Positions 1 to 6,557 of a stretch of 6,658 nucleotides of DNA are shown one piece after another. The translations under genes were made by a program, and so were the position numbers. This DNA comes from Alphaproteobacteria bacterium (GTDB taxonomy: Bacteria; Pseudomonadota; Alphaproteobacteria; Micavibrionales; Micavibrionaceae): the NCBI GenBank assembly GCA_016763095.1, contig JAESUK010000065.1, positions 1-6,658 of the forward strand, given 5' to 3'. The notes below the pieces were generated by a model. It saw only the letters and a program-made list of their open reading frames with translations. It did no database searches and was not told the origin of the DNA. The first letter of the stretch is position 1; the number at the start of each line of letters is the position of its first letter.

Positions 1-2
1 AT

Positions 3-113
3 AAAAATAATGAAGCGCTTTATTTTAGCAGAACCGCTTTACCATACCTGAGAAATGTCAATAATGATCAGTGGATAAATCAACAATCATATTACAAACA
101 GAACCATATAATT
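3..113 (+). pseudogene. KdsB-like cytidylyltransferase fragment, truncated
   Basis: This frame is open from the left edge and reads NNEALYFSRTALPYLRN near its start, followed by DQWINQQSYYKQ. In CMP-Kdo synthetase (KdsB) and related CTP-transferase-family sugar cytidylyltransferases, an ALYFSR-x-x-IP-x-x-R block is followed some 15-20 residues later by an aromatic-K-H/Q block, which is what is seen here. Those enzymes activate Kdo or similar acidic sugars with CTP for lipopolysaccharide or capsule. In full-length family members roughly 60-80 further residues follow this block. Here the resemblance stops near base 113 and the frame continues without a stop into the tadE-like gene. I therefore read it as a 3'-truncated remnant; what lies upstream is outside the window. 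The alternative is a chance open frame in AT-rich intergenic DNA, but the motif match makes that less likely. The identification rests on remembered family motifs, not on a search. Confidence 0.5.
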
Positions 114-118
114 TTGAA

Positions 119-130
119 GAAGGAGCAGGA
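119..130 (+). promoter_or_regulatory. Purine-rich ribosome binding site of the tadE-like gene
   Basis: GAAGGAG followed by CAGGA lies upstream of the ATG at 138. The strong GAAGGAG core leaves 12 bases to the ATG, and the weaker AGCAGGA leaves 7. This supports the ATG at 138 over the in-frame TTG at 114, which has no Shine-Dalgarno-like sequence before it. Confidence 0.55.
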
Positions 131-137
131 TAAAGCC

Positions 138-668
138 ATGAAACCGTTTTTTCTCATAAAAAAATGGACAAAAGAAGAAGATGCTTCTGCACTTTTAGAA
201 GCAGTGATGATATTGCCCGTTCTTCTTACACTATTAATGGGAATGTTTGACCTTGGATATGGAATTGCACTCAACCCAAAGACAATAACAGCCTCCCAAA
301 TTGCATCAGATCTCATATCTAGGAACAAATCGGTTACGTTAGCCGATGTGGAAAACATCATAGATGCATCGCGCCTAACCTTTGAACCATACACAATCAA
401 CGCATTTGCTATAGATATCGTCAGCCTTGAGTTTGACGAAAACAACGACCCACAAATTCTGTGGAGAGAAACCAGAGACATGTTGCCAAACAATGCCTCC
501 GTAAATAGTACAGTTGGCTTAGGTGCAGAGGGAGAAGGTATGATCATCGTGACTGTTCAATATACCTACCAGCCATTTTTCTCACAATTATTTACAGATG
601 ACTTTAACCTCCAAGAGATCGCCTTTTCACGTGGGCGCAGAAGTCCAACCGTAGAATGGGATACATAA
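138..668 (+). CDS. TadE-like envelope protein of the Flp/Tad pilus family
   Basis: This 176-residue protein has the TadE/TadG layout. A short positively charged N-terminus (residues 1-15) precedes one hydrophobic segment at about 19-42, which carries the conserved Glu (E21) and Pro (P27) in LLEAVMILPVLL and ends in GMFDLGYG. A periplasmic part follows. The stretch ITASQIASDLISR, the ILWRE motif near the middle and the late VTVQYTYQPFF strand all resemble the small TadE/G proteins of alphaproteobacteria. Family members are pseudopilin-like envelope proteins needed for Flp pilus assembly or adhesion; the exact role here is inferred. The ATG was chosen because a purine-rich site precedes it; the frame itself stays open to the left edge. 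The stop is 3 bases before the tadG-like start, so the two genes are very probably one transcript. No other tad machinery gene (tadA, tadB, tadC, flp, cpa) is in the window, so this may be an isolated pair. Confidence 0.82.
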   Translation: MKPFFLIKKWTKEEDASALLEAVMILPVLLTLLMGMFDLGYGIALNPKTITASQIASDLISRNKSVTLADVENIIDASRLTFEPYTINAFAIDIVSLEFDENNDPQILWRETRDMLPNNASVNSTVGLGAEGEGMIIVTVQYTYQPFFSQLFTDDFNLQEIAFSRGRRSPTVEWDT

Positions 669-671
669 ACC

Positions 672-2078
672 ATGTTTAATAAAATTAAAAAATATTTAAA
701 GGACACCGCTGGAGCAACAGCCATTGTTGTTGCCATTGCCATTCCACTCGTTGTAGGTGCAACAGGAATGTCCACTGACGTTGCCTTTGCGTACTTGATC
801 AAACAGCGTCTAAGCCACGCATTGGACGCTGCTGCGGTTGCCGCCGCCGCCTCTGCAAACGAAGGAAGTGATATTCAGGCAAAAATAGAACAATTTTTTT
901 CTCAAAATTACCCTCCTGAAAAAATTGGGGCAACCTCAGAAATTACAATTTCAATAAACGGATCTGACATTGTTGTTTCTGCCACTGCGCACTATGACAC
1001 CTACTTTGCACGAGTTTTAGGTTGGGATCAAATAGACATCTACGCAGAAAGTACTGTTGCCAGAGAAATTCTTGGGCTTGAAGTTGCGATGGTTCTTGAT
1101 GTCACAGGATCAATGGGAACCGTCATTGATGGCGTCTCCAATATCAGTGCTCTAAAAACAGCCTCAACAAACTTCGTAAACATTCTTTTTGATCGCGCCA
1201 TTTTCGATGACACACTAAAAATCGGAATTGTCCCTTACGCAACAGCCGTAAATGTTGGTCCATATGGTCTAGGTCTTAATCCAGACGGAAGTGAATATGG
1301 AGACCCATTCGTCAATAATCCTGATGAACTCGTATTTGATCAATCACAAAAGTTTCAATGGTGGGGGTGTGCTCTCGCTCTTGATTACCCCTCAGATACA
1401 GAAGATGGCGACAGCTCCACAATGTGGGACATGTATAGCTTTACACTACAATTTTCTGCCAACGATTTTTATCGTTCATGGTCAACTTATTACAACTCAT
1501 GGTATTACATCGTATATGACAATTATTATGGACCGAACAATTGGTGTAACAAAAGCTACATTCTTCCTCTCTCATCAAATCAAGAGAACATTACTGATCG
1601 CATAGATGATTTGTATGCCAGCGGTAGTACTCTTGGAAACCTCGGAATGGCGTGGGGCTATAGACTTGTTTCTCCAGCCGAGCCATTTACCGAAGGATCA
1701 GCTTACAGCGATGAAAAATGGCAAAAAGCCGTTGTTATGATGACGGATGGAGATAACTACATTAACTCACACTACAGTGGCTATGGTGGGTATACGCAAC
1801 ATAGCGTCGACGTGAACGATCTAACCGACCGCTTAGAAGAGACCTGTACAAATATGAAAGCCAACGATATTCTTATTTATACCATCACATTTAGTTATCA
1901 GACAGGTACTACAGGTGGGGGTTCTCCAATTTACAACATTGATGACAGCACACGTGAAGTTTATGAACGCTGTGCAACCGAACCAAGTAAATATTACGAT
2001 GCGCTAGGTCAAGAAGAACTCATTGATGTATTTGAAACAATCAGTAGAGAACTCAGTAACGTTCATATTAAAGGGTAG
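672..2078 (+). CDS. TadG-like protein with von Willebrand factor A domain
   Basis: This 468-residue protein begins with a short basic tail and one hydrophobic helix (about 14-33, GATAIVVAIAIPLVVGA) typical of TadE/TadG proteins. A helical AAAVAAAAS segment (about 50-61) and a beta-rich region to about 130 follow. A vWA domain starts near 137 (LEVAMVLDVTGSMG). The metal-site (MIDAS) motif is D143-x-T145-x-S147, the probable third ligand is T320 in GSTLGNLGMAWGYRL, and the second Asp lies in MMTDGDN (D359). C233, C292, C392 and C434 are well placed for disulfides in the periplasm. Residues 255-297 are unusually rich in Tyr, Trp and Asn. The C-terminus (YYDALGQEELIDVFETI) matches the usual TadG ending. 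TadG proteins sit in the envelope and are linked to Flp pilus assembly and surface adhesion; ligand binding by the vWA domain is inferred. The start lies 3 bases after the tadE stop with only a weak GGGA upstream, so translational coupling is likely. Confidence 0.88.
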   Translation: MFNKIKKYLKDTAGATAIVVAIAIPLVVGATGMSTDVAFAYLIKQRLSHALDAAAVAAAASANEGSDIQAKIEQFFSQNYPPEKIGATSEITISINGSDIVVSATAHYDTYFARVLGWDQIDIYAESTVAREILGLEVAMVLDVTGSMGTVIDGVSNISALKTASTNFVNILFDRAIFDDTLKIGIVPYATAVNVGPYGLGLNPDGSEYGDPFVNNPDELVFDQSQKFQWWGCALALDYPSDTEDGDSSTMWDMYSFTLQFSANDFYRSWSTYYNSWYYIVYDNYYGPNNWCNKSYILPLSSNQENITDRIDDLYASGSTLGNLGMAWGYRLVSPAEPFTEGSAYSDEKWQKAVVMMTDGDNYINSHYSGYGGYTQHSVDVNDLTDRLEETCTNMKANDILIYTITFSYQTGTTGGGSPIYNIDDSTREVYERCATEPSKYYDALGQEELIDVFETISRELSNVHIKG

Positions 2079-2093
2079 AGAGTAGAATTCTTG

Positions 2094-3311
2094 TTAATCA
2101 GATATATCTATTTTCTCCCTTAGGGATTGAACCATCTTAGTTAAGTTAGATTCTTTAAGAAAAAGATGAAGACATTTTTCTATTTTTTCATAGTTTTCTT
2201 CTTTTGAGCTATCATCTTCAAAAGAAATAGATAGAAGATTTTCACTTAACATTGTTGTATATTCAGGGGATATCTTAGCATTTTTTCTAGTCATATAAGG
2301 CTTCATAGCATCAAACCATTTGGCTCTAACATCTCTTAAATCTCCTCGTCCCAAGACAAGAACAATTCTTATATAATATGCAGAAGACCTCTTCCGTCTT
2401 TGAAGTTCTAATAATAAAATCCTCCCAGAATCCGTCCACTTACACCCTGAGCTTGCCCCTTCTAAATCCTCTAACTCTTTTATAGCAAAACGGACATATT
2501 TTGTACCTGAATTACGGTCTGGTATAAGGGTAACATTCACATCCCCTAACACACTTACTTTTTGAGCAAAATCAGTCTCTTTATCTATAATAAGCTTAAA
2601 CAAATCACTAAGTTCATCCGGTTGATTATCAGATAAAAACTTTAATGCTTCTTCATGTTTTTTCCATAAAGATCCTGCTATGACAACTAGTTTTTCATCC
2701 ATCTCAAAGTTTCTCCTTAACATTTTTGTGTAGCTATTAAACATTAATTGCGATTGATCTTCATTACCTATCGGCTTGGGGACACTTTCTAGACCGTCAA
2801 TTAATTGGTCAAAGCCCACAGGAAGCCAACCATCAGTATTAGGCTCTTCATTCGTAGGTCTAAGAAAAATAAATACATGTGTCCACCCACGCCACTCATC
2901 TTCAACTATTTTTTTATATCTACTTAGTTGATTTTCACCTTGCTTTGAACCAACTTTCAACTCAAAACAAAAAATGGTTTTGTCCTTAGGTTCGACGACT
3001 AGAATATCTATATTTCTCCATTCTCGTCTTATATCTACGGCATTCAAATCCATAAGATGCACATCAAGAGCGGAAATACCATTTACATCATCTATATTAC
3101 TTAATATGGATTGTAGTATAGACCTAAGAATTTGATCTCCATATCCATGAGGTCTATTGGGGTTCATAAGGTAAGCAAGGTAGTTAGAGTGTCTTAGCTC
3201 GACATTAACAGCACCAAGAGCTTCAAACGGACAAAAGCGATGCAAGTCACTCAATAACGTAGTAAAGTCATCATCAGAAATTAAAGCCTCTATCTTTTTT
3301 TTATCAGTCAT
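2094..3311 (-). CDS. PD-(D/E)XK nuclease superfamily protein (PDDEXK_4-like)
   Basis: From the ATG at 3311 this is a 405-residue soluble protein with no membrane segment. The N-terminal part carries VELRHSNYLAYLMNPN (about 37-52) and a following HGYGD, the signature that opens the PDDEXK_4-type group. The nuclease core follows: D102 in RNIDILVV, then E117-x-K119 in FELKVGSKQGENQLSRY, with Q128 and Y132 downstream. These match the catalytic D...E-x-K and the trailing Q...RY of the superfamily, so the active site looks intact. The C-terminal half (about 200-405) resembles nothing I can name. The biological role is unknown; relatives occur as orphan genes and in defence-rich regions. An in-frame TTG at 3329 would overlap the ppdK stop as TTGA and add 6 residues. 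Neither start has a clear ribosome binding site, so coupling to ppdK translation is plausible. The DNA is clearly more AT-rich than ppdK or the tad genes, which suggests acquisition from elsewhere. Confidence 0.8.
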   Translation of the reverse strand: MTDKKKIEALISDDDFTTLLSDLHRFCPFEALGAVNVELRHSNYLAYLMNPNRPHGYGDQILRSILQSILSNIDDVNGISALDVHLMDLNAVDIRREWRNIDILVVEPKDKTIFCFELKVGSKQGENQLSRYKKIVEDEWRGWTHVFIFLRPTNEEPNTDGWLPVGFDQLIDGLESVPKPIGNEDQSQLMFNSYTKMLRRNFEMDEKLVVIAGSLWKKHEEALKFLSDNQPDELSDLFKLIIDKETDFAQKVSVLGDVNVTLIPDRNSGTKYVRFAIKELEDLEGASSGCKWTDSGRILLLELQRRKRSSAYYIRIVLVLGRGDLRDVRAKWFDAMKPYMTRKNAKISPEYTTMLSENLLSISFEDDSSKEENYEKIEKCLHLFLKESNLTKMVQSLREKIDISD

Positions 3312-3325
3312 GACCGATCTACAAT

Positions 3326-6025
3326 TCAAGCTATTTTTCTGACATTACTACGTCCAGAAGTACCTGCGCGTATTGTTGCCTGTGCCGCCGCCAATCTAGC
3401 GATAGGTACTCTGAATGGCGAGCATGAAACATAATCCAACCCAACCTGTTCAAAAAATTCAATAGACGCAGGGTCTCCACCATGTTCGCCACATACACCA
3501 AGTTTAATATCTGGGCGTGTGCATTGTCCTCGCTCAACCGCAATTTCAACAAGCTGACCAACACCATTTTTATCTATGCTTACAAATGGATCCGTTCCAA
3601 ACACACCTTTATCAACATAAGAAGGAAGAAAACTCGCGGCATCATCTCGGCTCATGCCCAGCGCTGTTTGCGTTAAATCATTCGTACCAAAACTAAAGAA
3701 TACCGCGTCTTGCGCAATTTCATCCGCCATCAACGCCGCACGAGGAATTTCTATCATCGTACCGACAAGATATTCAACCCTGATTCCTTTTTCTTCAAGC
3801 ACAGCCGTCGCTTCTTGATCAATAACCTGCTTCAAAACTTGAAGTTCCTTAAGGCTCACAATCAATGGCACCATAATTTCAGGGATAACATCTTTTCCTG
3901 TCTCAGCTTTCACATTCACAGCCGCTTCAATGATCGCACGCGCTTGCATCGCATATATTTCAGGATACGTAAGCCCCAAACGACACCCGCGATGACCAAG
4001 CATCGGATTTGTTTCCGCCAATTCACCCAAACGCCTTTTCACATGATCCTCCTCAAGCCCTGCCGTTGTGGCGAACGCTTTTATATCCGCGTCCTCATGC
4101 GGTAAAAACTCATGCAGTGGAGGATCGAGAAGACGAATGGTTACAGGCAAGCCCTCCATTATTTTAAACAACTGTTCAAAATCACCTCTTTGCTCAGGAA
4201 GAAGGTGCTCCAGAGCCTCCTCACGCGCGCTTTGCGTCTCTGCAAAGATCATTTCACGTACTTTTTGAATGCGCTTAGGATCAAAGAACATATGCTCTGT
4301 ACGACAAAGCCCAATGCCCTCCGCACCAAACTTGATCGCATTTGCCGCATCTGCGGGAGTTTCCGCATTCGTACGAACTTTCATACGGCGTGTTTCATCT
4401 GCCCACTTCATAATGGTCGAAAAATCACCAGAAAGCTTAGGTTGGATCGTGGGAACAGCACCCTTCATAATCTCGCCAGTGCTACCATCAATTGTAATGA
4501 TATCACCCTCGTGAAAAGTTTGACCTTGTGCAACAAGTGTCTTGGCTTTTGCATCAATCCGCATAGAACCAGCACCCGCGACACAAGCACGCCCCATACC
4601 CCGCGCCACAACAGCCGCATGCGATGTCATACCACCACGACTTGTTAAAATTCCGCGCGCAGCATGCATACCGTGAATATCCTCTGGAGAAGTTTCGGTA
4701 CGTGCCAAAATAACATCTTCTTCATTTTTGGCGCGTGCCTCTGCTTCATCCGCAGTAAAGACAAGCTTCCCACTCGCTGCCCCAGGAGAGGCAGGAAGCC
4801 CCTTACCTAGAACATCTCTATCCGCATATGGATCAAGCGTTGGGTGCAAAAGTTGATCTAAAGAATTTGCCTCAATACGAAGAAGCGCCTCTTCCTTTGT
4901 GATCATCCCTTCGTCCACCATATCAACAGCGATCTTCAAGGCAGCCGCCGCAGTACGTTTTCCACCACGTGTTTGAAGCATATAAAGCTTGTTCTGCTGA
5001 ACCGTAAATTCAATATCCTGCATATCTTTATAATGCGCTTCCAACTTCAAACGAACATCTGCCAATTCTCCAAAGACCTTCGGCATTGTCTCTTCCATGG
5101 AAAGAAGTTCACTTCCCTCCATTTCGCGACCTTTTTTTGTCAATGATTGAGGTGTTCGTATCCCTGCGACAACATCTTCCCCTTGTGCATTCACAAGATA
5201 CTCACCATAAAAATAGTTTTCACCATTTGACGGGTCACGCGTAAACGCGACACCTGTGGCACAATCCTCACCCATATTCCCATACACCATAGATTGAATA
5301 TTTACCGCTGTTCCCCATTCCTCTGGAATAGAGTGAATACGGCGATACGTTACAGCACGCGGTGTCTGCCAAGACCCGAACACGGCACTAATTGCACCCC
5401 AAAGTTGTTCTTGAACATCCTCAGGGAATGGACGACGCAGTTCTTGCTCAACAAGCTCTTTATACTCCGCAACAATTTCCTTCCATTGCTCCGCAGTGAT
5501 CTCTGTATCATTCTCATAACCAAGACGCTCTTTATGCGCTTCTAAAATCTCTTCGAAGTCATGGTGTGACAGATCCATAACAACATCCGCATACATCTGA
5601 ATAAAGCGACGGTATGAATCCCATGCAAAACGTGCATCTCCTGACTTCTTCGCCAAGCCTTCAACCGTAATGTCATTAAGCCCAAGGTTAAGAGCCGTAT
5701 CCATCATCCCTGGCATAGAAACACGTGCCCCTGATCGTACAGAAACAAGGAGTGGATTGTTGGCATCCCCAAACGTCGCGCCCATATCCGCTTCAATAGA
5801 ACGAATTGCAATATTCACTTCATCCTTCAAGTTATCTGGGTATTTCAATTCATGTTCATAGTAATATGTACACACGTCCGTTGGAATCGTAAATCCTGAT
5901 GGAACAGGTAAGCCAAGAGATGACATCTCTGCCAAATTAGCACCCTTTCCTCCAAGTAAATTCTTCATACTGGCATCGCCATCGGCTTGCCCATTACCAA
6001 ATTGATAGACCCACTTTTGTCCCAT
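3326..6025 (-). CDS. ppdK: Pyruvate, phosphate dikinase
   Basis: This 899-residue cytoplasmic enzyme reversibly converts ATP, phosphate and pyruvate to AMP, pyrophosphate and phosphoenolpyruvate, linking glycolysis with gluconeogenesis. The N-terminal ATP-grasp domain (about 14-350) contains the LLGGKGANLAEM loop and SVRSGARVSMPGMMDT. The swivelling phosphohistidine domain (about 410-495) contains GGMTSHAAVVARGMG with catalytic H469 and the adjacent T467, the residue targeted by PPDK regulatory proteins in other organisms. The C-terminal PEP/pyruvate barrel (about 515-880) contains GTNDLTQTALGMSRDD and CGEHGGDP with catalytic C845. Both catalytic residues are offset by 14 from His455 and Cys831 of the Clostridium symbiosum enzyme, so there is no internal gain or loss of length between them. 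Length is normal for the family. The ATG at 6025 is preferred over the one at 6034 because AGAGGA lies 8 bases before it. The gene is divergent from the small gene at 6213 and is followed at once by the nuclease gene. Confidence 0.97.
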   Translation of the reverse strand: MGQKWVYQFGNGQADGDASMKNLLGGKGANLAEMSSLGLPVPSGFTIPTDVCTYYYEHELKYPDNLKDEVNIAIRSIEADMGATFGDANNPLLVSVRSGARVSMPGMMDTALNLGLNDITVEGLAKKSGDARFAWDSYRRFIQMYADVVMDLSHHDFEEILEAHKERLGYENDTEITAEQWKEIVAEYKELVEQELRRPFPEDVQEQLWGAISAVFGSWQTPRAVTYRRIHSIPEEWGTAVNIQSMVYGNMGEDCATGVAFTRDPSNGENYFYGEYLVNAQGEDVVAGIRTPQSLTKKGREMEGSELLSMEETMPKVFGELADVRLKLEAHYKDMQDIEFTVQQNKLYMLQTRGGKRTAAAALKIAVDMVDEGMITKEEALLRIEANSLDQLLHPTLDPYADRDVLGKGLPASPGAASGKLVFTADEAEARAKNEEDVILARTETSPEDIHGMHAARGILTSRGGMTSHAAVVARGMGRACVAGAGSMRIDAKAKTLVAQGQTFHEGDIITIDGSTGEIMKGAVPTIQPKLSGDFSTIMKWADETRRMKVRTNAETPADAANAIKFGAEGIGLCRTEHMFFDPKRIQKVREMIFAETQSAREEALEHLLPEQRGDFEQLFKIMEGLPVTIRLLDPPLHEFLPHEDADIKAFATTAGLEEDHVKRRLGELAETNPMLGHRGCRLGLTYPEIYAMQARAIIEAAVNVKAETGKDVIPEIMVPLIVSLKELQVLKQVIDQEATAVLEEKGIRVEYLVGTMIEIPRAALMADEIAQDAVFFSFGTNDLTQTALGMSRDDAASFLPSYVDKGVFGTDPFVSIDKNGVGQLVEIAVERGQCTRPDIKLGVCGEHGGDPASIEFFEQVGLDYVSCSPFRVPIARLAAAQATIRAGTSGRSNVRKIA

Positions 6026-6033
6026 GAGATTCA

Positions 6034-6039
6034 TCCTCT
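6034..6039 (-). promoter_or_regulatory. Ribosome binding site fixing the ppdK start
   Basis: AGAGGA on the minus strand leaves 8 bases to the ATG at 6025. It overlaps the first base of the alternative ATG at 6034, which therefore could not use it. This shortens the protein by 3 residues (start MGQKWVYQFG), which also agrees better with the usual N-terminus of the family. Confidence 0.65.
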
Positions 6040-6106
6040 ACACTCAACGTTAAAAACAAATAAACACTACAAACTGAGCGCGTATAAATAAAGGAAAAAC
6101 CAATAA

Positions 6107-6138
6107 GCATTCACGACTACGTTAAAGCAGTGAATAGC
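6107..6138. repeat. Imperfect inverted repeat between divergent genes
   Basis: GCATTCAC (6107-6114) is followed after 15 bases by GTGAATAGC (6130-6138), which is its reverse complement apart from one extra A. It lies roughly midway between the ppdK start and the start of the small gene at 6213. It could be an operator for either gene or a weak stem; arms of 6-8 bases with a 15-base loop can also occur by chance. Confidence 0.25.
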
Positions 6139-6151
6139 TACACGCATTTTA

Positions 6152-6180
6152 TTGAATAAATAAGACAAACCTTATATGCT
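6152..6180 (+). promoter_or_regulatory. Candidate sigma-70-type promoter for the small gene
   Basis: TTGAAT (6152-6157) and TATGCT (6175-6180) are separated by 17 bases, and each matches four of six consensus positions. The -10 element ends 32 bases before the GTG start, leaving room for a short leader with the GGGGAG ribosome binding site. An overlapping TATATG (6173-6178, spacing 15) is an alternative -10. No equally clear promoter was found facing ppdK. Confidence 0.35.
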
Positions 6181-6199
6181 AAGTCATGATGTAAAAACT

Positions 6200-6205
6200 G
6201 GGGAG
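6200..6205 (+). promoter_or_regulatory. Ribosome binding site of the small gene, supporting a GTG start
   Basis: GGGGAG lies 7 bases before the GTG at 6213, a good Shine-Dalgarno spacing. This makes the unusual GTG the most likely start; the next in-frame ATG codons are far inside the gene (6371 onward). Confidence 0.6.
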
Positions 6206-6212
6206 TACTACT

Positions 6213-6557
6213 GTGTTACCTGACAATATTGCAGAAGCCGCTTGTGACAAAAGCAAAAAATTTATAACGACCTTCGAGAATGCAGATGCTGTTTATACGC
6301 GCTTTATTACAAGCCGGTGCCTAGACCAATTAAAAGGACAGCCCGCAACCACACTTGCTGGTGTGTTTTTTATGGCACGCGCCATGGGCGACACAGACAT
6401 ACAGCCCAACGATGTAATTCAAATGTTTGTTGAACATCAAAAACATCAAAAGGGAAAACCAACAGCAAAATCAAACATTCAATTCAAGCACTGGTTTCTG
6501 AGGTTTTGTGACCAAGAAATCCAAAGACTTGAACCACAACTTCCAAAACCACATTAA
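6213..6557 (+). CDS. Small hypothetical protein, 114 residues
   Basis: I do not recognise this protein. It is predicted soluble, with no signal peptide or membrane segment, and looks mostly helical: a central stretch QPATTLAGVFFMARAMG (about 43-59), then a polar, basic segment VEHQKHQKGKPTAKS (about 73-87) and an amphipathic C-terminal helix HWFLRFCDQEIQRLE. It has three cysteines (C11, C36, C99) that do not form a recognisable metal site. The GTG start is supported by GGGGAG at 7 bases, and a candidate promoter lies just upstream, so it is probably a real gene and not a chance frame. It is divergent from ppdK, and its stop overlaps by 4 bases the stop of the gene on the opposite strand to the right. 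Composition at the one line sampled is about half G+C, like the flanking genes, so nothing suggests transfer. Confidence 0.7.
   Translation: MLPDNIAEAACDKSKKFITTFENADAVYTRFITSRCLDQLKGQPATTLAGVFFMARAMGDTDIQPNDVIQMFVEHQKHQKGKPTAKSNIQFKHWFLRFCDQEIQRLEPQLPKPH

Noticed and set aside
10..51. Short open frame (MKRFILAEPLYHT) at the left edge in another frame
   Set aside because: It is only 13 codons from its ATG with no ribosome binding site, and the KdsB-like reading in the neighbouring frame explains the same bases better.
92..547. 151-codon open frame on the minus strand
   Set aside because: It lies wholly opposite the tadE-like gene, whose product fits a known family. The antisense translation shows no family resemblance.
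566..802. 78-codon open frame on the minus strand
   Set aside because: It spans the tadE/tadG junction antisense to both real genes and has no recognisable features.
1291..1605. 104-codon open frame on the plus strand
   Set aside because: It lies in another frame inside the tadG-like vWA region; the tadG frame is clearly the coding one.
2100..2109. Palindrome AGATATATCT near the nuclease stop, considered as a terminator
   Set aside because: It is all A/T but for its ends, has no loop and no T-tract, and lies within the nuclease coding sequence.
3331..5861. Several open frames on both strands within ppdK
   Set aside because: All are in other frames of a gene whose protein matches pyruvate phosphate dikinase from end to end with both catalytic motifs.
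6047..6126. Direct repeat ACGTTAAA at 6047-6054 and 6119-6126
   Set aside because: An 8-base repeat in an AT-rich intergenic region of this size is not unlikely by chance and it has no further symmetry.
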